From contig LSAX01000010.1 of the NCBI GenBank assembly GCA_001557505.1, forward strand, positions 1 through 64,000: a DNA stretch of 64,000 nt, in the 5' to 3' direction. The notes beneath the pieces are model-generated. The model was not told where the DNA came from and searched no databases. It saw only the letters and a list, made by a program, of their open reading frames with translations. The DNA comes from Reticulascus tulasneorum (lineage: Eukaryota > Ascomycota > Sordariomycetes > Glomerellales > Reticulascaceae). Below are positions 44,431 to 56,625 of this stretch, piece after piece. Each line of letters opens with the position of its first letter. Position 1 is the first letter of the stretch. The position numbers and the translations under genes are program-made.

Positions 44431-45954
44431 ATGGATTCCTCGCGCTCGTTTAAGCACTTTGCTCTTTTATACCTCCTTTACTCTGCGCCTACACTCGTCT
44501 TCGGCCAAGATGATAAGGCAAACTCTCTTCAAGCATGCCTAACCGCGGCAGGAGTAAACGCCACCATCGCCACAGACAGTTCTTGGGCCAGCGATATCGC
44601 GGCGTTTCAATTTCGAATCCAGCCGAAGCCTGCAGCTGTTGCACACCCGGAAAACAAAGAGGAAGTTGCGTCATCGCTGGCTTGTGCTCGGGAAGCATCC
44701 ATCAGGGTCCGGGCTCTTGGGCCGTCCCATTCATTTCAAGGATACGCCTTCGGTGATCAAGGCAACCTCATCATCAGCATGGAGGCATTCAAAGATGTCT
44801 CCTTCGACGCGGTTACCAACTTGCTCAAGTTCGGAGGATCAGCCCAAGTAGGTCCAACTGCGAAATATCTGTGGGACAACCACGGCAGACACTTCCCTCA
44901 TGTGCGGGGTTCCCATGTTGGCATGACTGGAAGCAGCATGGGCGGCGGGTTTGGAACCACCAGCAGACTGTATGGCACACCTTCAGACAACTTAGCCTCA
45001 GTCGAGTATATGCTGTATAACGGGACAATCATCAATGCTGGACCAGGCTCTGATCTTCTTTGGGCCGCACAGGGCGCTGGCCCCAGCTTTGGGATTGTGT
45101 TGTCTGCTACTACTCGCACCCATGCGCCTTCACACGCAGCGGCAGTGAGTTACACACTGGCACTCGGCACTGTCGATGTAGACACTGCTGCGAAAGCCTT
45201 CATTGCCCTTCAAAACTTTTTGCTCAGTGACGAATGCCCGGATGGACTTTCCCTTAGATGGTCACTAGGTTCATACCAGTCAGCCGGTTTCTTCTACGGC
45301 AGCCCAGCGACATTTGACAATGTGTTCGAACCGCTTCTCACTGCGCTGCGAATCATCGCCCCTTCGACAGCGGTCACAAAAACCGAGCTGGCCTTTTGGG
45401 ATTCGGAGGTGGCCGGTACTGGAGCGGGCATGAACAACCCCACCGGTGGCAATCTAGGTGGCCGGTCATTCTTTGTGCAGTCATTCACAACCACCAGCGA
45501 CTATCCGTTTACGCTTGACCAGGTCAAGCTGCTGTACCAGAGCTACAAGTCTTTGAACCGCACTGATCTCTCAGCATCGGGCTACTTTGACATGTGGGGA
45601 GGAATTAGTCGCGATATCTCTGATTCCGACTCCAGCTTCGCGCATGGAAAGAATTTGTGGCTTCTTCGTGTGGATGGTGTCGCCTCGGGATCTACTCCTT
45701 TTCCTAGTGATGGGACAGAGGTCATGAAAGATTTATTGAGGCCTTTCGAAAATGCCTTGGTCGAGGCAGGAACGCCCCTGCGAAGCTTTGTAAACTACGT
45801 GGACACGGAGCTCTCTCAAAAGCAATGGAGTGAGAGGCTGTACGGTCGCAATTTCGCAAGGCTCAGACGTATCAAGACTGCTGTTGACCCGGAGGACTTG
45901 TTTTCCGGATATGGACTGGCGATTCCTGGTGGTTGCAAGTCTAAAAGTCCCTAG
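44431..45954 (+). CDS. Secreted FAD-linked oxidase, BBE family (oligosaccharide-oxidase-like)
   Basis: Single exon. I choose the ATG at 44431 because it gives a signal peptide (FALLYLLYSAPTLVFG); an upstream in-frame ATG at 44287 adds 48 residues without character. Product 507 residues. The FAD-binding PCMH domain lies at ~60-240: RVRALGPSHSFQGY, with His100 the expected covalent flavin attachment, then GSHVGMTGSSMGGGFG, and GPGSDLLWAAQGAGPSFGIV. The C-terminal BBE segment ends YGRNFARLRRIKTAVDPEDLFSGYG. Related enzymes oxidise sugars or alcohols with oxygen, making hydrogen peroxide outside the cell. The Cys that forms the second flavin bond in glucooligosaccharide oxidases is not there (Ser161-His162 in that place), so a single covalent link is predicted. 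Substrate unknown. Confidence 0.92.
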   Translation: MDSSRSFKHFALLYLLYSAPTLVFGQDDKANSLQACLTAAGVNATIATDSSWASDIAAFQFRIQPKPAAVAHPENKEEVASSLACAREASIRVRALGPSHSFQGYAFGDQGNLIISMEAFKDVSFDAVTNLLKFGGSAQVGPTAKYLWDNHGRHFPHVRGSHVGMTGSSMGGGFGTTSRLYGTPSDNLASVEYMLYNGTIINAGPGSDLLWAAQGAGPSFGIVLSATTRTHAPSHAAAVSYTLALGTVDVDTAAKAFIALQNFLLSDECPDGLSLRWSLGSYQSAGFFYGSPATFDNVFEPLLTALRIIAPSTAVTKTELAFWDSEVAGTGAGMNNPTGGNLGGRSFFVQSFTTTSDYPFTLDQVKLLYQSYKSLNRTDLSASGYFDMWGGISRDISDSDSSFAHGKNLWLLRVDGVASGSTPFPSDGTEVMKDLLRPFENALVEAGTPLRSFVNYVDTELSQKQWSERLYGRNFARLRRIKTAVDPEDLFSGYGLAIPGGCKSKSP

Positions 45955-47280
45955 AATGTTGTAATTAACCCCTCTTATATTCAATGCCCTGGACATAGGA
46001 AACTCAGGCAACTGGCATCTTAATCTTATCTAAGCCCGCTCGTAGCATATTTACTTTACGCCGACAGAATGGAGAAGATTATTGTAGACCGGTGCGGTTT
46101 ATTCTCGTAGAACTTCGCTATGATTAGCAGAAACGGCAACTGAATTCGCAACACCACTTAAGAAGCGCAACACGGGAGCATGTGATATTCGTCGGCATAA
46201 ATAACCCAGGTGGCTGGGATTCTTCCCCATTAATAGATCTCATGACCTCCACTTGATTATCAACGACGAGATTTAATATTCTATCAACAGACATTGAATT
46301 CCAAGAGACCAAGCCCATCCAAAACGAGTGCTTGTACCATGAACATGAGACGTCGTTGTAAACTAAAATTCCGAATTCGCCATTATATAGCCTTGTAGAG
46401 GTAGAATATTACTCAATCTGTGGCCTACGATAAGATGATAAAGTAGGACTCTAATCCTAAGACAGCTGGGATATCTTTGGGGAAGACTAAAGCGACGCTG
46501 AGAACACATAGAAACAGTTACAAATGATTTATACGTCATTGTTAGGTTATTGCTAGTTCTGGAAGAAAAGGGAACTGGAGGTGCGGTATCATGATCAGAG
46601 CCGGGGTTACGCCACTGAACCCCCCATCCCTTGACACTAGCCGATTCTAACGTAATACACCAGCAACTGTAAATGTGTTGAAGTGGAGTGGGATTCTATG
46701 TGGGTGATAGGAGCCGGTACCGTCGACCTTGCTGCTTTTATGGTGGCAAATCGTATTTAATCCTGGCTCCAAAAGATCATGGCTGCGGATATTGTGGCTA
46801 GCCAATTCGAGCTTTCCTTGAAGTATAGTGCCACCGCCCCACTTAGCGGCGAACCTGCTAGCGGCAGCAGATAGGCTGGGAATTGAGGGCGCAATCGATA
46901 CGACTGGCTGCCAAGACATGGCTCAATCACTATTGAAGGCATCAACAGAGGAGGGACAGTCATACAGAGTGGGGTCGGAAAACTAAGTTGTTCTTAGGCT
47001 ACGCATTAATGAGGCAGGGTTGATACTTCATTCCAAAGTTGACGACCGATGTTTCAACCTCCATGTTTTGTTGGTGTAAACACAGATCGAATACACCGCG
47101 GATGTGCTACGGGAAGTTATTGCCCCCGAGAAGTTTTCCCTATGCGTGCTGAAGCCTGGCACAATGGCAAGTTTTCGTTTATTGAAACAGTTCAACACAA
47201 TCCTGCAAAGGATATTGCACACGCTATTCAAGATGTCTCAACTGGCAGTCGCCAAACGAGACAACTAGTACTATTCAGGC
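45955..47280. other. Intergenic region, tail-to-tail
   Basis: About 1.3 kb between convergent genes, with only short frames in conflicting phases. No repeat, RNA or motif recognised. Confidence 0.5.
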
Positions 47281-49417
47281 CTATATGGTGCCTAGAGTAG
47301 ATACAAATGGTGAAGACGGAGAATCACAATCGCCCCCTCTTTCGTCATAATAAGACAGAGTGCCTACTGTAGAAGAAGCGTGATCTGGCTCTCTTTGATC
47401 TGGCTCTGCCTCCACCTTTTTACCACCTGTAATTTCATTACCCTGTAGCTCGTGCACACCTGGGTTCTCAGCTAAAGATTGCATTGGGTGCAAATCCAGC
47501 TTGTGGATCTGTATCTCCTTGCCGTCAAGCTCCACATTCGGTCTGATGCTGGTATCGCGGGCATCTAGCTCAGGGGTAGACGAACCACCAATATCCTCGC
47601 TGATTATGGTCGGTCTCACTGGAGAGTCTGCGGCCGATCTTGAGTATTCTGTTGTCGATCTGGGCGCAGAGATATCAGCTACGGACAAAGGCATGGAGTT
47701 GTCTACCATCGACTGAGACACGGAATTGAACACCGGGCCTTCGAGGACGGATTCGTCACGCCCCGGTCTAGGTGCTGCGACTGCAAACCCTGCTCTCATC
47801 CACTTCCTCCGTTTGCGAAGAATCACGAATGCCACAGCTATGACCAAGATGATTCCGACTGCCACACAGGCAATCACAATACCGGCTATGACTCCGCCAC
47901 TCAGGTGCGAATTCTCTGAAGGAGACTCTCCACTTGCGGCTGACTCAGAGTCCTTGGATGCAATGGTGACCATGTTCTCCTGGGCGCCTTCGTTCCATGC
48001 ACATGCCGAGACGTTGAAAACTTTGCGTTCGTAGTCGGCAGAAAGATAACTTTAGAAGAGTCAATAACAGCGGTGAGAGTGTATCAAGGGTTCAGGGGTT
48101 ACATACGCCTCTTGAAAGAATGCCCGCCCAAGTGTGTATTGAGCGGAGCTATTTGCGCGCTTCAAGGGGAAATAGTGACTGCTGTTGTCGACTAAAGGAT
48201 ATTCTGCCATGAGGTCAAATGCCGCATAGGGGAGTACTATTGTCACGGAACCTCCTCCTGATTTCACGTCAGATAACCTGAAAGACACCTCTGCATTCGA
48301 ATCGAGTAGTGTGCTGTGATGTGTCTCGTTCACCAGATATAGGCCAGTCTTGGTGTCCTGAGTCAGTCCGAAGGCCTGCTCGAATGCATCACACGCATCC
48401 CCAGGGAGCCAAATGTTTGGGTCGGTCGAGTCAAGAAAGATGTAGATAGGGGCTGAAAGCAGGGAAGCGGAGCTTGCACCGCTGTAGCTTATAGACTGAA
48501 GAGCTACCACTAAGTCTCGGGTAATATCTTCTGCCATCGTGAAAGAGACCAAGTTCTCCCTAAATCGCGATGTGTCGTAACCAGAAAATATTAGCTGGCC
48601 GTATACTTGCTTCAAACCTAGTTTATTAACCCCAGGTTAGTAGTGACCTGTTTTAAAACTTCTACAAGTCGACTTACGATATCTAGCACCGGCTGTATAG
48701 CTCCAACTCAAACTTGGGATTATATTCTTGTCCTTGAGTGTTGTGAGAAAAGAAGGCGAAGAGTAATTGCCTAACGAGCTGAAGTTTACTGGTTGGGTGT
48801 TGAGTCCAAATATCCCACTAGGTATTCAGGTCTTGGAATCAATTCACAGAGTCGAGAGCGAGCTGGAAGTTACATACAGATAGAACGGCTCCGGCGTTGC
48901 GATACCAGCGATGGTCTGATTTTCAAGACTGGGTCCTGTGAGACCTATTCCCAAATGTTCTAGACCAAACTGCGCTCTCTGGTTATATCCAAGATTGGCT
49001 TCAAGACCGACCCCGTTTTGGTTTATCCCATATGTGCCAATATCATGCCAGGTCGAAGACTTATTCAAGTCAAATAAGTTCCCTCTTGAGACTGCGCAAT
49101 CGGGAGGCACTGTAGCAAATACAGACGTCGAGCATCCGAAATCTGATAAGGCGACTATTGACTCTGGAGAGGCTGTTGAGACGAGCACTCTGATATATTG
49201 CTCTGGAGTCCCCACTCGGATATCGAATGTACTCCATGGTCCATCGTTGCCTTCACTATACGGCATGTCAGTAAATGGCGAACACCATGTCCAAGAAGCC
49301 TGAGAGGACAAACAAGTATTGGCTTGCGGGAATTACGAGTGCTTTAGGTATGGTATTGTCTGACAGGGATTCCGCAATGAGACCCATGAGCACCCATATG
49401 GTCGCGGCGAAATGCAT
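47281..49417 (-). CDS. Aspartic-protease-like (A1 fold) membrane protein, probably non-catalytic
   Basis: Five exons: 49417-49314, 49255-48878, 48817-48678, 48617-48107, 48049-47281; 1902 nt, 633 residues. Signal peptide MHFAATIWVLMGLIAESLS. The extracellular part has the pepsin-like order: GNDGPWSTFDIRVGTPEQ, then VSTASPES where a catalytic DTGS is expected, GIFGLNTQP, YGQLIFSGYD, and FLDSTDPNIWLP at the second catalytic position. The first Asp is replaced by Ser/Thr and the second motif is DST, so proteolysis is unlikely. Residues ~420-450 form a transmembrane helix (GVIAGIVIACVAVGIILVIA) followed by RKRRKW and a ~180-residue acidic, Ser-rich cytoplasmic tail. The topology suggests a surface sensor or binding protein; this is inference. 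Confidence 0.85.
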
Positions 49418-50101
49418 TCTGGACAAAAAACTATTGCGCGAGCTTCAGAATATGAGGAAACATTTGTCCGGAAAGGAAGAGGCGAGTTAGCATCATCGAA
49501 GAACCGAGTGACTCTAATACACACGGCATGCGCGGCGGATGTAGTGTCCGTTAATGTTTTTCAAGGAGAGTCGCGAGGTATTTTGGGTTCCGAGAAGTTC
49601 GCTGGCATGGCTAGGATATGCTGTTCGGAGTCCAGCATATGATGACGTAAAGTTGGACGTATCAATACTACATAGCCAAGGGTTGTTATTTTGTCCGAAG
49701 CCCTTGCTCCAGTCATGAACTGTTCCTGCAGTGCAAGCTTGACGGGAAACGTCACCCCGCAGTCTTATCCCTGCTCCTTTCACCCAAACTGACCAATTAA
49801 TTGAGAAAGAGACGTGAGCCTTTTGGGAACCCCTGTCCAATAATTATCTCAGAACCAACAGCTGTACTTTTCTGGTTGCGCGACTGGTCGGTGTGCCAGA
49901 TATGACGGCATTTATCAAGGATGCAAAGAACCGGGAATATTATGTTCATTCTCTGGGTGCCCTTTGCTACCGCAATTCCACATAGAAATAGAAGTAGTCC
50001 CCTTTTTAGTAATTATCCTTTGCTTTGCTGTGCATCATCACCACTAACATTCGTTACCTTTCGCTCGTTTCAGCTCAAGTTGTTGGTCAAGAGTCGCAGC
50101 T
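49418..50101. other. Divergent intergenic region
   Basis: About 680 bp between divergent starts. A 108-codon minus-strand frame (49514-49840) has no recognisable similarity and lacks supporting signals, so I do not call it. Confidence 0.45.
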
Positions 50102-51525
50102 ATGTTGTCGCCGTTCAGCAGATGGGCCCCGCTTGGATTGCTAATCCTCAGTGTCAAGGCGTCGTTCGACAACGGTATGTGGTCGCGGATTGAGAACTCT
50201 CGTGACAAAGTAGCTAACGACACCGCAAAGTTCATCGCCCTCACTCATCCTATCTCAACCACTCCACCATTCACGATGCTACGTGCACTAGCAACGTCAC
50301 AATCGTTGGCACTACGACCATCATCGCATTGACCACTGTACCTGTGACTCACTACGTGGATGTTACAGTTATCAGTACCGAAACCAGTATCGTCTCGACG
50401 AGCATTACCGAATCCACAACGACTACTCTCTACTACACTATCTCGATCACAGAAACAGACTCAGCGACCATCACGACCACTCGAACTACTACAGCTACAG
50501 TGCCGGCGACTGTCACGACGTACACCACTCAAACCATCATCTCAACCGTGGTTGACCCATGTCCCACGACGTGCAGCATGTGTGTTTTGCAGTCGATTCC
50601 GGCAATATTTTGATGATAACATTGCTGATAACCTCTTGATAGCTCTGCCGGAACCGTCAACCTGTATTTCTGGCCTACAGATAGACCATACACATACCCT
50701 TCCACATATGTCGACACAAGTTTGGCTTACACCTTGTAAGCACTTCCATGGCCGGTCTGCTCAATGGGGATATCCGCTAACGATGGAAACAGCACCTCGC
50801 CCTCAGTTTACATGTTCATTCCAACGGCCAAAGGGACCAATTCCCTCGGACCCGCAGGGCCTTCTACCGCAAGCTGGATACTTCCTCTGGACTTGGAAGA
50901 GGTCTCCACTATCGTCGATGGGACAGTCACACGGCAACTCACTCTCAGCGATCTAGGTACAGATTGCCCTCAAACGGCCGACCCTACCGCAATCGCAACC
51001 ATGGTTGGCTCGCGGTGTGACCCTATCCTCGCGGCCCCCAAACAGGTCAGCTCGTGGGCATACCCGTGCAATGCCTGTGGCAGGTTTGGTCTCTTCGACC
51101 CACCATATGCAGTTCCTACCCTTACGGGAGGTCTCATAGAGACAACCACACCTGTGCCGATTGCGACTACCGCTCTGCCCACTCCGACTTTTACCCCAGT
51201 TGGTGTTATTCTGGTGATCTACTATCTCGAAGGGAATGCAGTGGCAACTGCCACCGTGCTGGCTACTGGTGTAAGCGGCACTCTAACAAGTTCTGTTTTT
51301 GTATCGAATACCGGCACGCCAAGTTCAGCATCCCAAACGACTGTTGCTCCAGACTCTGCAACGACTGTGAGCTTCTCCTCGTCTGCAACCACACCAGTCT
51401 CCTTATCATCAATCTCGGCATCGACCTCGCGGCCCCCTGTGGTGACGGCATCAGCTACGAGAGTGACTGGTGGACTTATATGGTTGATTTCAACCACATT
51501 TGTTGCAGTCTTCCTGGTACAATAA
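50102..51525 (+). CDS. Ser/Thr-rich secreted, probably GPI-anchored surface protein
   Basis: Four exons: 50102-50174, 50231-50579, 50643-50735, 50793-51525; 1248 nt, 415 residues. Introns have GTATGT, GTGTGT and GTAAGC donors with GCTAAC/GATAAC branches. N-terminal signal RWAPLGLLILSVKA. A Thr-rich block (~75-135) consists of TTxT-type runs, followed by a conserved core (SAGTVNLYFWPTDRPYTYPS, TSPSVYMFIPTA, CPQT, RCDPIL, CNACGRFGLFDPPYAVPT) that I have seen in uncharacterised fungal surface proteins. A second Ser/Thr-rich segment ends in a small-residue site and a hydrophobic tail (GGLIWLISTTFVAVFLVQ), typical of GPI attachment. Function unknown; a wall-associated structural or adhesive role is plausible. 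Confidence 0.85.
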
Positions 51526-51954
51526 CAATTTAGCTAGGAGATTAGAAATCTGGTATAGTTATCAATTAATCATAATGAATCAGCTTAATTACAATGGTTG
51601 ACACTCTATCTGCTTGCGTCGATCTCTTAAACATGCTTGAGTCAAGTAAATTTTCCTTCACACCATCACGAGCTCTATCATTCGGCGAAGTACTTTTGAA
51701 AATGAAGATGACATTGCGAAAAGATGAGCCTCCCGATGATGGCTAGGTGGCCACAAGCCTTATGCGGAACCCACCAGATTTACCATCACGTCATCACATC
51801 ACACCTGCCAACCTACAACAGGAATGTGGCCCTCTCTTTGCAAAGAACTGTCGTTTGTTACATCTTCGAAAAGATTTTCGGTGAGACTAGCATGCTTACA
51901 ATTCACTCAAGGCTATCAATCTAACTCAAAAGGCTTTCACCTACCCATCAAATC
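51526..51954. other. Short intergenic region, tail-to-tail
   Basis: About 430 bp between convergent genes. Nothing else seen. Confidence 0.5.
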
Positions 51955-53454
51955 TCAACGAAAGAATTTCCTGGTGCCATTCTTTCTCCCACTGGTTTCC
52001 ACAGTAGTTTCGTTCATCCTTCCTTGTCTCAGTGGATCTACTTGATCCTTCACGTGCCCATCCACGTAGTGCCCTTCCTTTCCGGACCTGCCACGCGATC
52101 TATCGCTGTGCTTAGCCCCAGCTGCGCGTAAGCTCGCCTCGCTGCCAGCTCTGCTATGCCCATCCTCCAACTCATAGCCGTCTGCGCTGCCGAGTCTCTG
52201 TTCGTGTGTGATCTTTACCTCTTTGGTGACAAATATGTTTCCGAAGAATCCATCCCTTAGCACGGGCCAAAACACAGGTACACATGCACAGATCATGGCG
52301 GTGTCAACCTCAATGGCCGCGAGGACGATACTGATAGGTCCGTACCAGGTTGGGTCGAAAGTCGGGAGCGTCGCAGCTTTGTGTTCTACGATAGTGACGA
52401 GTCGCCAAATGGAGGAGAAATTAACTCTGCCGCAGGTCAGCTCGCTGAAAGTAGACGAGATGGGTGTGCAACTATCAGGGCTAGGGACTAGAAAAGAGCT
52501 TACACGCCACCCATGAAGAACAAGCCTAACAACGCCAGCCGGGTGTTTGACTGCGTACCGGGCCTGAAGTAAAGCGGGAGCGGAATCGCTAGCACAAGCA
52601 AGTCCAGCGCCATGTTCACAGCTGTATGGCTCTCGTATGTTCCCGCGAACTCGTGGGGCACCAGCGAGCCGTATCCGAAGCAGTTCGCATTGCTCATGGG
52701 GGTTCTACTCCAAAACATATGGACAGGTACGCATGGAATCCAAGCCAAGATACTGTATGCTAGACCCCATAAGGCGGTGAAGGCGGCAAGCGCCATACTG
52801 AGGCGGTACAAGCCTGTGCCCGGCTCGAAGATGCGGAGGTATTGCAAAAGGAGGGAGATCTTGATGGTAGCGGTTGACATACAGTAAGAGGCGTTGGAGA
52901 CATAGAATGTCTGAGTGCGGCATGTTAGCAAATGCTGGTCATCGTGTACAAACTCTGAGACAATCCTACATTGAGATATTTCGATATGTTCTCAGGTGTT
53001 AGAAGTAGAACATGTTGACCCAATCCCCATTTCGTTGCTGGTAGATGCGTTAGCAAAGGTTATTCGTAGAAGCGAAAACAGTTGGCGATGTGTACCAACA
53101 CATATCCCGACAGACCCCACAGTAGTGGAAAGCTAATCTGTCATGTCAGCCTTGTTTTGTCGTTAACAAGTGAGTCAGGAACACCGACCAAGGAAATGAC
53201 TACAAAGAAATCGTCCCATCCAGGTGAGTAAACAACTCGGAATCTAGCGTAAAGCCGGAGAAGAACGCAGATCCAAGTGATCACCTGGTAGTCCATTAGC
53301 AATGGTGCGTTATTTGTCATCGATGCCAGTTGTCTATCACCTTGAACGTGATGACGAGTCCCAGAATAGTCTCAGGCCTGTTTATGACGGGTTGTGGTTC
53401 GTGGAGGTTGTCGTAGGTCCCCAAGAGATCGAACAGACTCTTCACGTCCGCCAT
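51955..53454 (-). CDS. PTH11-like rhodopsin-domain integral membrane protein
   Basis: Start at 53454 (MADVKSLFDLLGTYDN), exon 1 to 53341 (114 nt), exon 2 from 53284. Later junctions between 53200 and 52920 are only partly resolved; the last intron (after GLFFMGGV, to VELTCGRVNFSSIW) is clear. Order of features: VITWICVLLRLYARFRVVYSPGWDDFFVVISL (helix 2 and the WDD motif), KWGLGQHVLLLTPENISKYLN, TFYVSNASYCMSTATIKISLLLQYLRIF, SMALAAFTALWGLAYSILAWIPCVPV, CFGYGS, ALDLLVLAIPLPLYF, SSIWRLVTIVEHKAATLPTFDPTW, IVLAAIEVDTAMICACVPV. A charged Arg/Gly/Glu-rich tail of ~90 residues follows. This is the seven-helix fungal 'rhodopsin' domain of PTH11-like presumed receptors. Ligand unknown. Confidence 0.85.
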
Positions 53455-56400
53455 GGTAAATGACTGCAAGTAGTCAGGGTATTCTTTTCCTTCAAAGTTG
53501 TGGATGATAACTCCTGAAGTTGATCCGATGGCCCAACAGAGAGCGGGAGGTCTGGTCTAAAACTGAAAAGTCAAATCAACACAACCCTGCGATTCAGAGT
53601 TCTTAGGTGCGTGCACCGGCTACCAGGTATTGAGATAAGACCAGCCCGTGCGCAAACTATCCAGGAATCAAAGCCCTCCCCTTGGAAATCACCCCACATC
53701 ATGCCAATTGCATGTGTTTTAGAGCAGCGGGGCGTCCTGGGGTAGAATGATAGACCTGGTTGCGCTGGAACTGACAGCTCGCCACGCACTTGCTAAGGGG
53801 TAGTCTAGCCAACCTGGTATAAGCTCCAATAAAACCGTTGATAAGACGGCCCAGATCAGTAAAGATCAAGGAACGTGCGGACGGGGCCCGGGCGGTGTCT
53901 GGCCAATTAAGCGCAAGCCAAGTCGAGGCGACACTTCCGGAAGATCCACCCCACTCAAGCTTCGTTGAATTACCAGGTGTCAAACCGGGGATGGAAGTCC
54001 GCTTAGACTAACTTAGTTCGGAATTCGACCCTGGGTTGTAGTAGTTTTCCAGTGGATTTCGTGCAGAACGAGTGCGTCACACACCGAATCACCTGTCAAA
54101 AGTGGCGCGATCTAGATCATTAATGTGAGAGATGATTTCTGAGCTTCCCAGGCGTTCGTTCGTATGATCCTGGCGAGGTGACCATGCGTCAAGCACGTCA
54201 CAGTTGGCCTGTAGCGTTTAGAAAGTTGTTTCCCATCTTTGCTTCAATTACATTTTATCGGCTCTGGGAGACAGTGGAGGTATTCCTAGGGTCAGAATCA
54301 CCTTTGTGTTTTCATCCGACCTGAAAGCGAGCTAGCAGGGGCTAAGGAGGTCAATGGCACAGACTACTGGTACTGTAGGGGATTAAAATCTCAATCTCTC
54401 AGTAAAGTACGCAGTCGCATGCGAGGGCGTGGAGACCATGATGATGTTCTACAAGAACGTATGGATAGCGTGAAATGATTGGGTCGTCAAATTCTAGCTC
54501 GATAAAAAAATATCATTTCAGCACGAATCTTATCCGCATGGGACCTTGATTCTGCTACACTCAAGCTTTTGCTTTCTTCCAATTCAAACGAGCGCTTCCG
54601 CCCTCAGGTCTCGGCTATATCTCTTGGAACAATACGCGATGTGTTAATGCAAGTACCTAACATAGGTACTACACCATCTTTTCGGATAGTCGGATTTCAG
54701 GTATACATGGCCTTCTCAGGCAATTAAACGGGCCCCTAATCCTTTATGAGAAAGTCAACATGGTTCAGCTTAAGGCATAACGCCCACAGGCCAAACCTGG
54801 CTTTGGAATACTTATTAGGCTCCATAAACTATTTTATAGAACAATAAATCAACTGGAAGACATCTATAAACATGTAGAGGCTTCACTCTGCCCTAGTGTT
54901 TATGGACCCTTCTTTCTATTACGCGACGCCATGCGTTGATTTTCTGCTCTCGATCACTTTCGGCTTCATTCGTATTTAGCTTGACGGATCTAGCCTCAAA
55001 GCCTCCCTCTTTTCATATGCCATTCGTTTCTATGGCCCCTGATCCTGCACAAGCCGACTCCGATGTAAATGGAACATTATTCTTAGCTTCTATTCTCGTG
55101 CGTTGTAGAATGGGATCTAATACTCATCAACTCACCCGCGAATACACAATAATCGGCCTCAAGGTTGTAGGATATGGCCCATATCATATGGGCGGAGACC
55201 ATGCAAGTAAAAGTGCGCTTTGACAATATCACAGTGACAATGCGTCCCCTGGAGCACTGCCGGAGCACAATCTGTTCCTGGATGCTCCTTTGCTGTTTTA
55301 TTGCTGCACGTCCCCTCAGAACCGCGGGCGCAAACTCTCAAATCTTCTCAACATAGACTGCGCTCGCTCCGCTATGATACCCATGCCTTGAGATATTTTC
55401 CGCTAGTAGACGACGGCCTGTGATACTGGATATCGGGTCCTGTGGAACGGGGAACGGAAAATAACTGGTCTGGTCCTTTGTCAATGCGTATCCGCAAGCT
55501 TATAGGAGTTACAGCATGCTTGTAGAAGCGAGCGGTCGGTTGCGAGTTGCGATGTACATGTCTTTTACCACGGTTTCTTGCTGGGATCACACATTTTGCG
55601 GCTCAGAACCGCGTTAGTGACCTATGAAAGGTTGCCTATTAGCGTTGAGGACCAAGCTCTCGAAATCAGGTAGCGTACGTAGATGCCCACATATGTGCCA
55701 CTAGTATGCCAACCTAAGTCGCATTGTTTGGATTCTCAGTACGCATCGCCAGCGTGAAATATTTATGGAACGATTTGTGAGACCCTTTTGAATGCTACTG
55801 CACACTGAGGACACGTGTTAAGAAGAGTTTTGACTGCTACTCAGAGATTGCGATGTTCATATCTCGGAAGTCCTCGGTACCAGGCGTGAACGCGCAGCTG
55901 GTTAATCATTACGTAGGATTGGCCCTCTAGACAGAGGGTGGGACGATGATACAGTATCGATGGATAGTAGCTAGAATTTGAGGTTGATTGTTTTTGTTTT
56001 TACCTTCTATTTCAAGACGGGAGTTCATTGCCAATCTACGAGTATCGTTTCTCACATATCCAATTGCTTTGGAAACTCTCCTCTATCTGCAATAAGTGTC
56101 TGATTTAGATCTCAAGTCAATATTACATGCCAGAATGACCCAAGACAGTCGCCAAACTTTTTTTGCTTTAATTGGGCTTGTTACCATTGCAGCCTACGGC
56201 CAAAGTTTGGTATGTTTAGTGACGTGCTCTCGGGACTCTGAAGCGACAACTGAAGGTTAAATCTCTTCGACGTATCACCAAGCGGGCCAATAAGCAATGA
56301 CACAACGTCCTATGCATCACTCGTATATGCACGCATATAAAATCAAGAGATTCCTCTTGGAGTAAGACTTGCATGAAGTCATCACAAAGCGACCGCTGAT

Positions 56401-56625
56401 CTTTTTGCTCCAAGCGCCGGATTTCTACAGCGCTGACAGCGGCAATGTCCATAAATATTAATTATACCTGAAATGTAATGCCTATCATGTAGCTGTCAGT
56501 AAAACACACTCACCTTCTTGAATCCTCTTTACATCAACACCACCCCCACCTCCCCTGGTAGAAATAGCAATCGAATCAACTACCTACATTACCTCCACTT
56601 ATAATCTTTCGTGTCTCGTCTAACT
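53455..56625. other. Gene-poor stretch of 3.2 kb
   Basis: No gene can be supported. Short frames occur on both strands. A 17-bp perfect palindrome (GCCCATATCATATGGGC, 55177-55193) and a possible short signal-peptide frame at 56134 are the only things of note. Confidence 0.45.
56134..56212 (+). other. Possible start exon of a very small secreted protein
   Basis: MTQDSRQTFFALIGLVTIAAYGQSL has a charged start, hydrophobic core and AYG-type cleavage site, and is followed at 56211 by GTATGT, a good intron donor. No convincing second exon was found before the GMC gene at 56626, so this is only a candidate. Confidence 0.2.
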
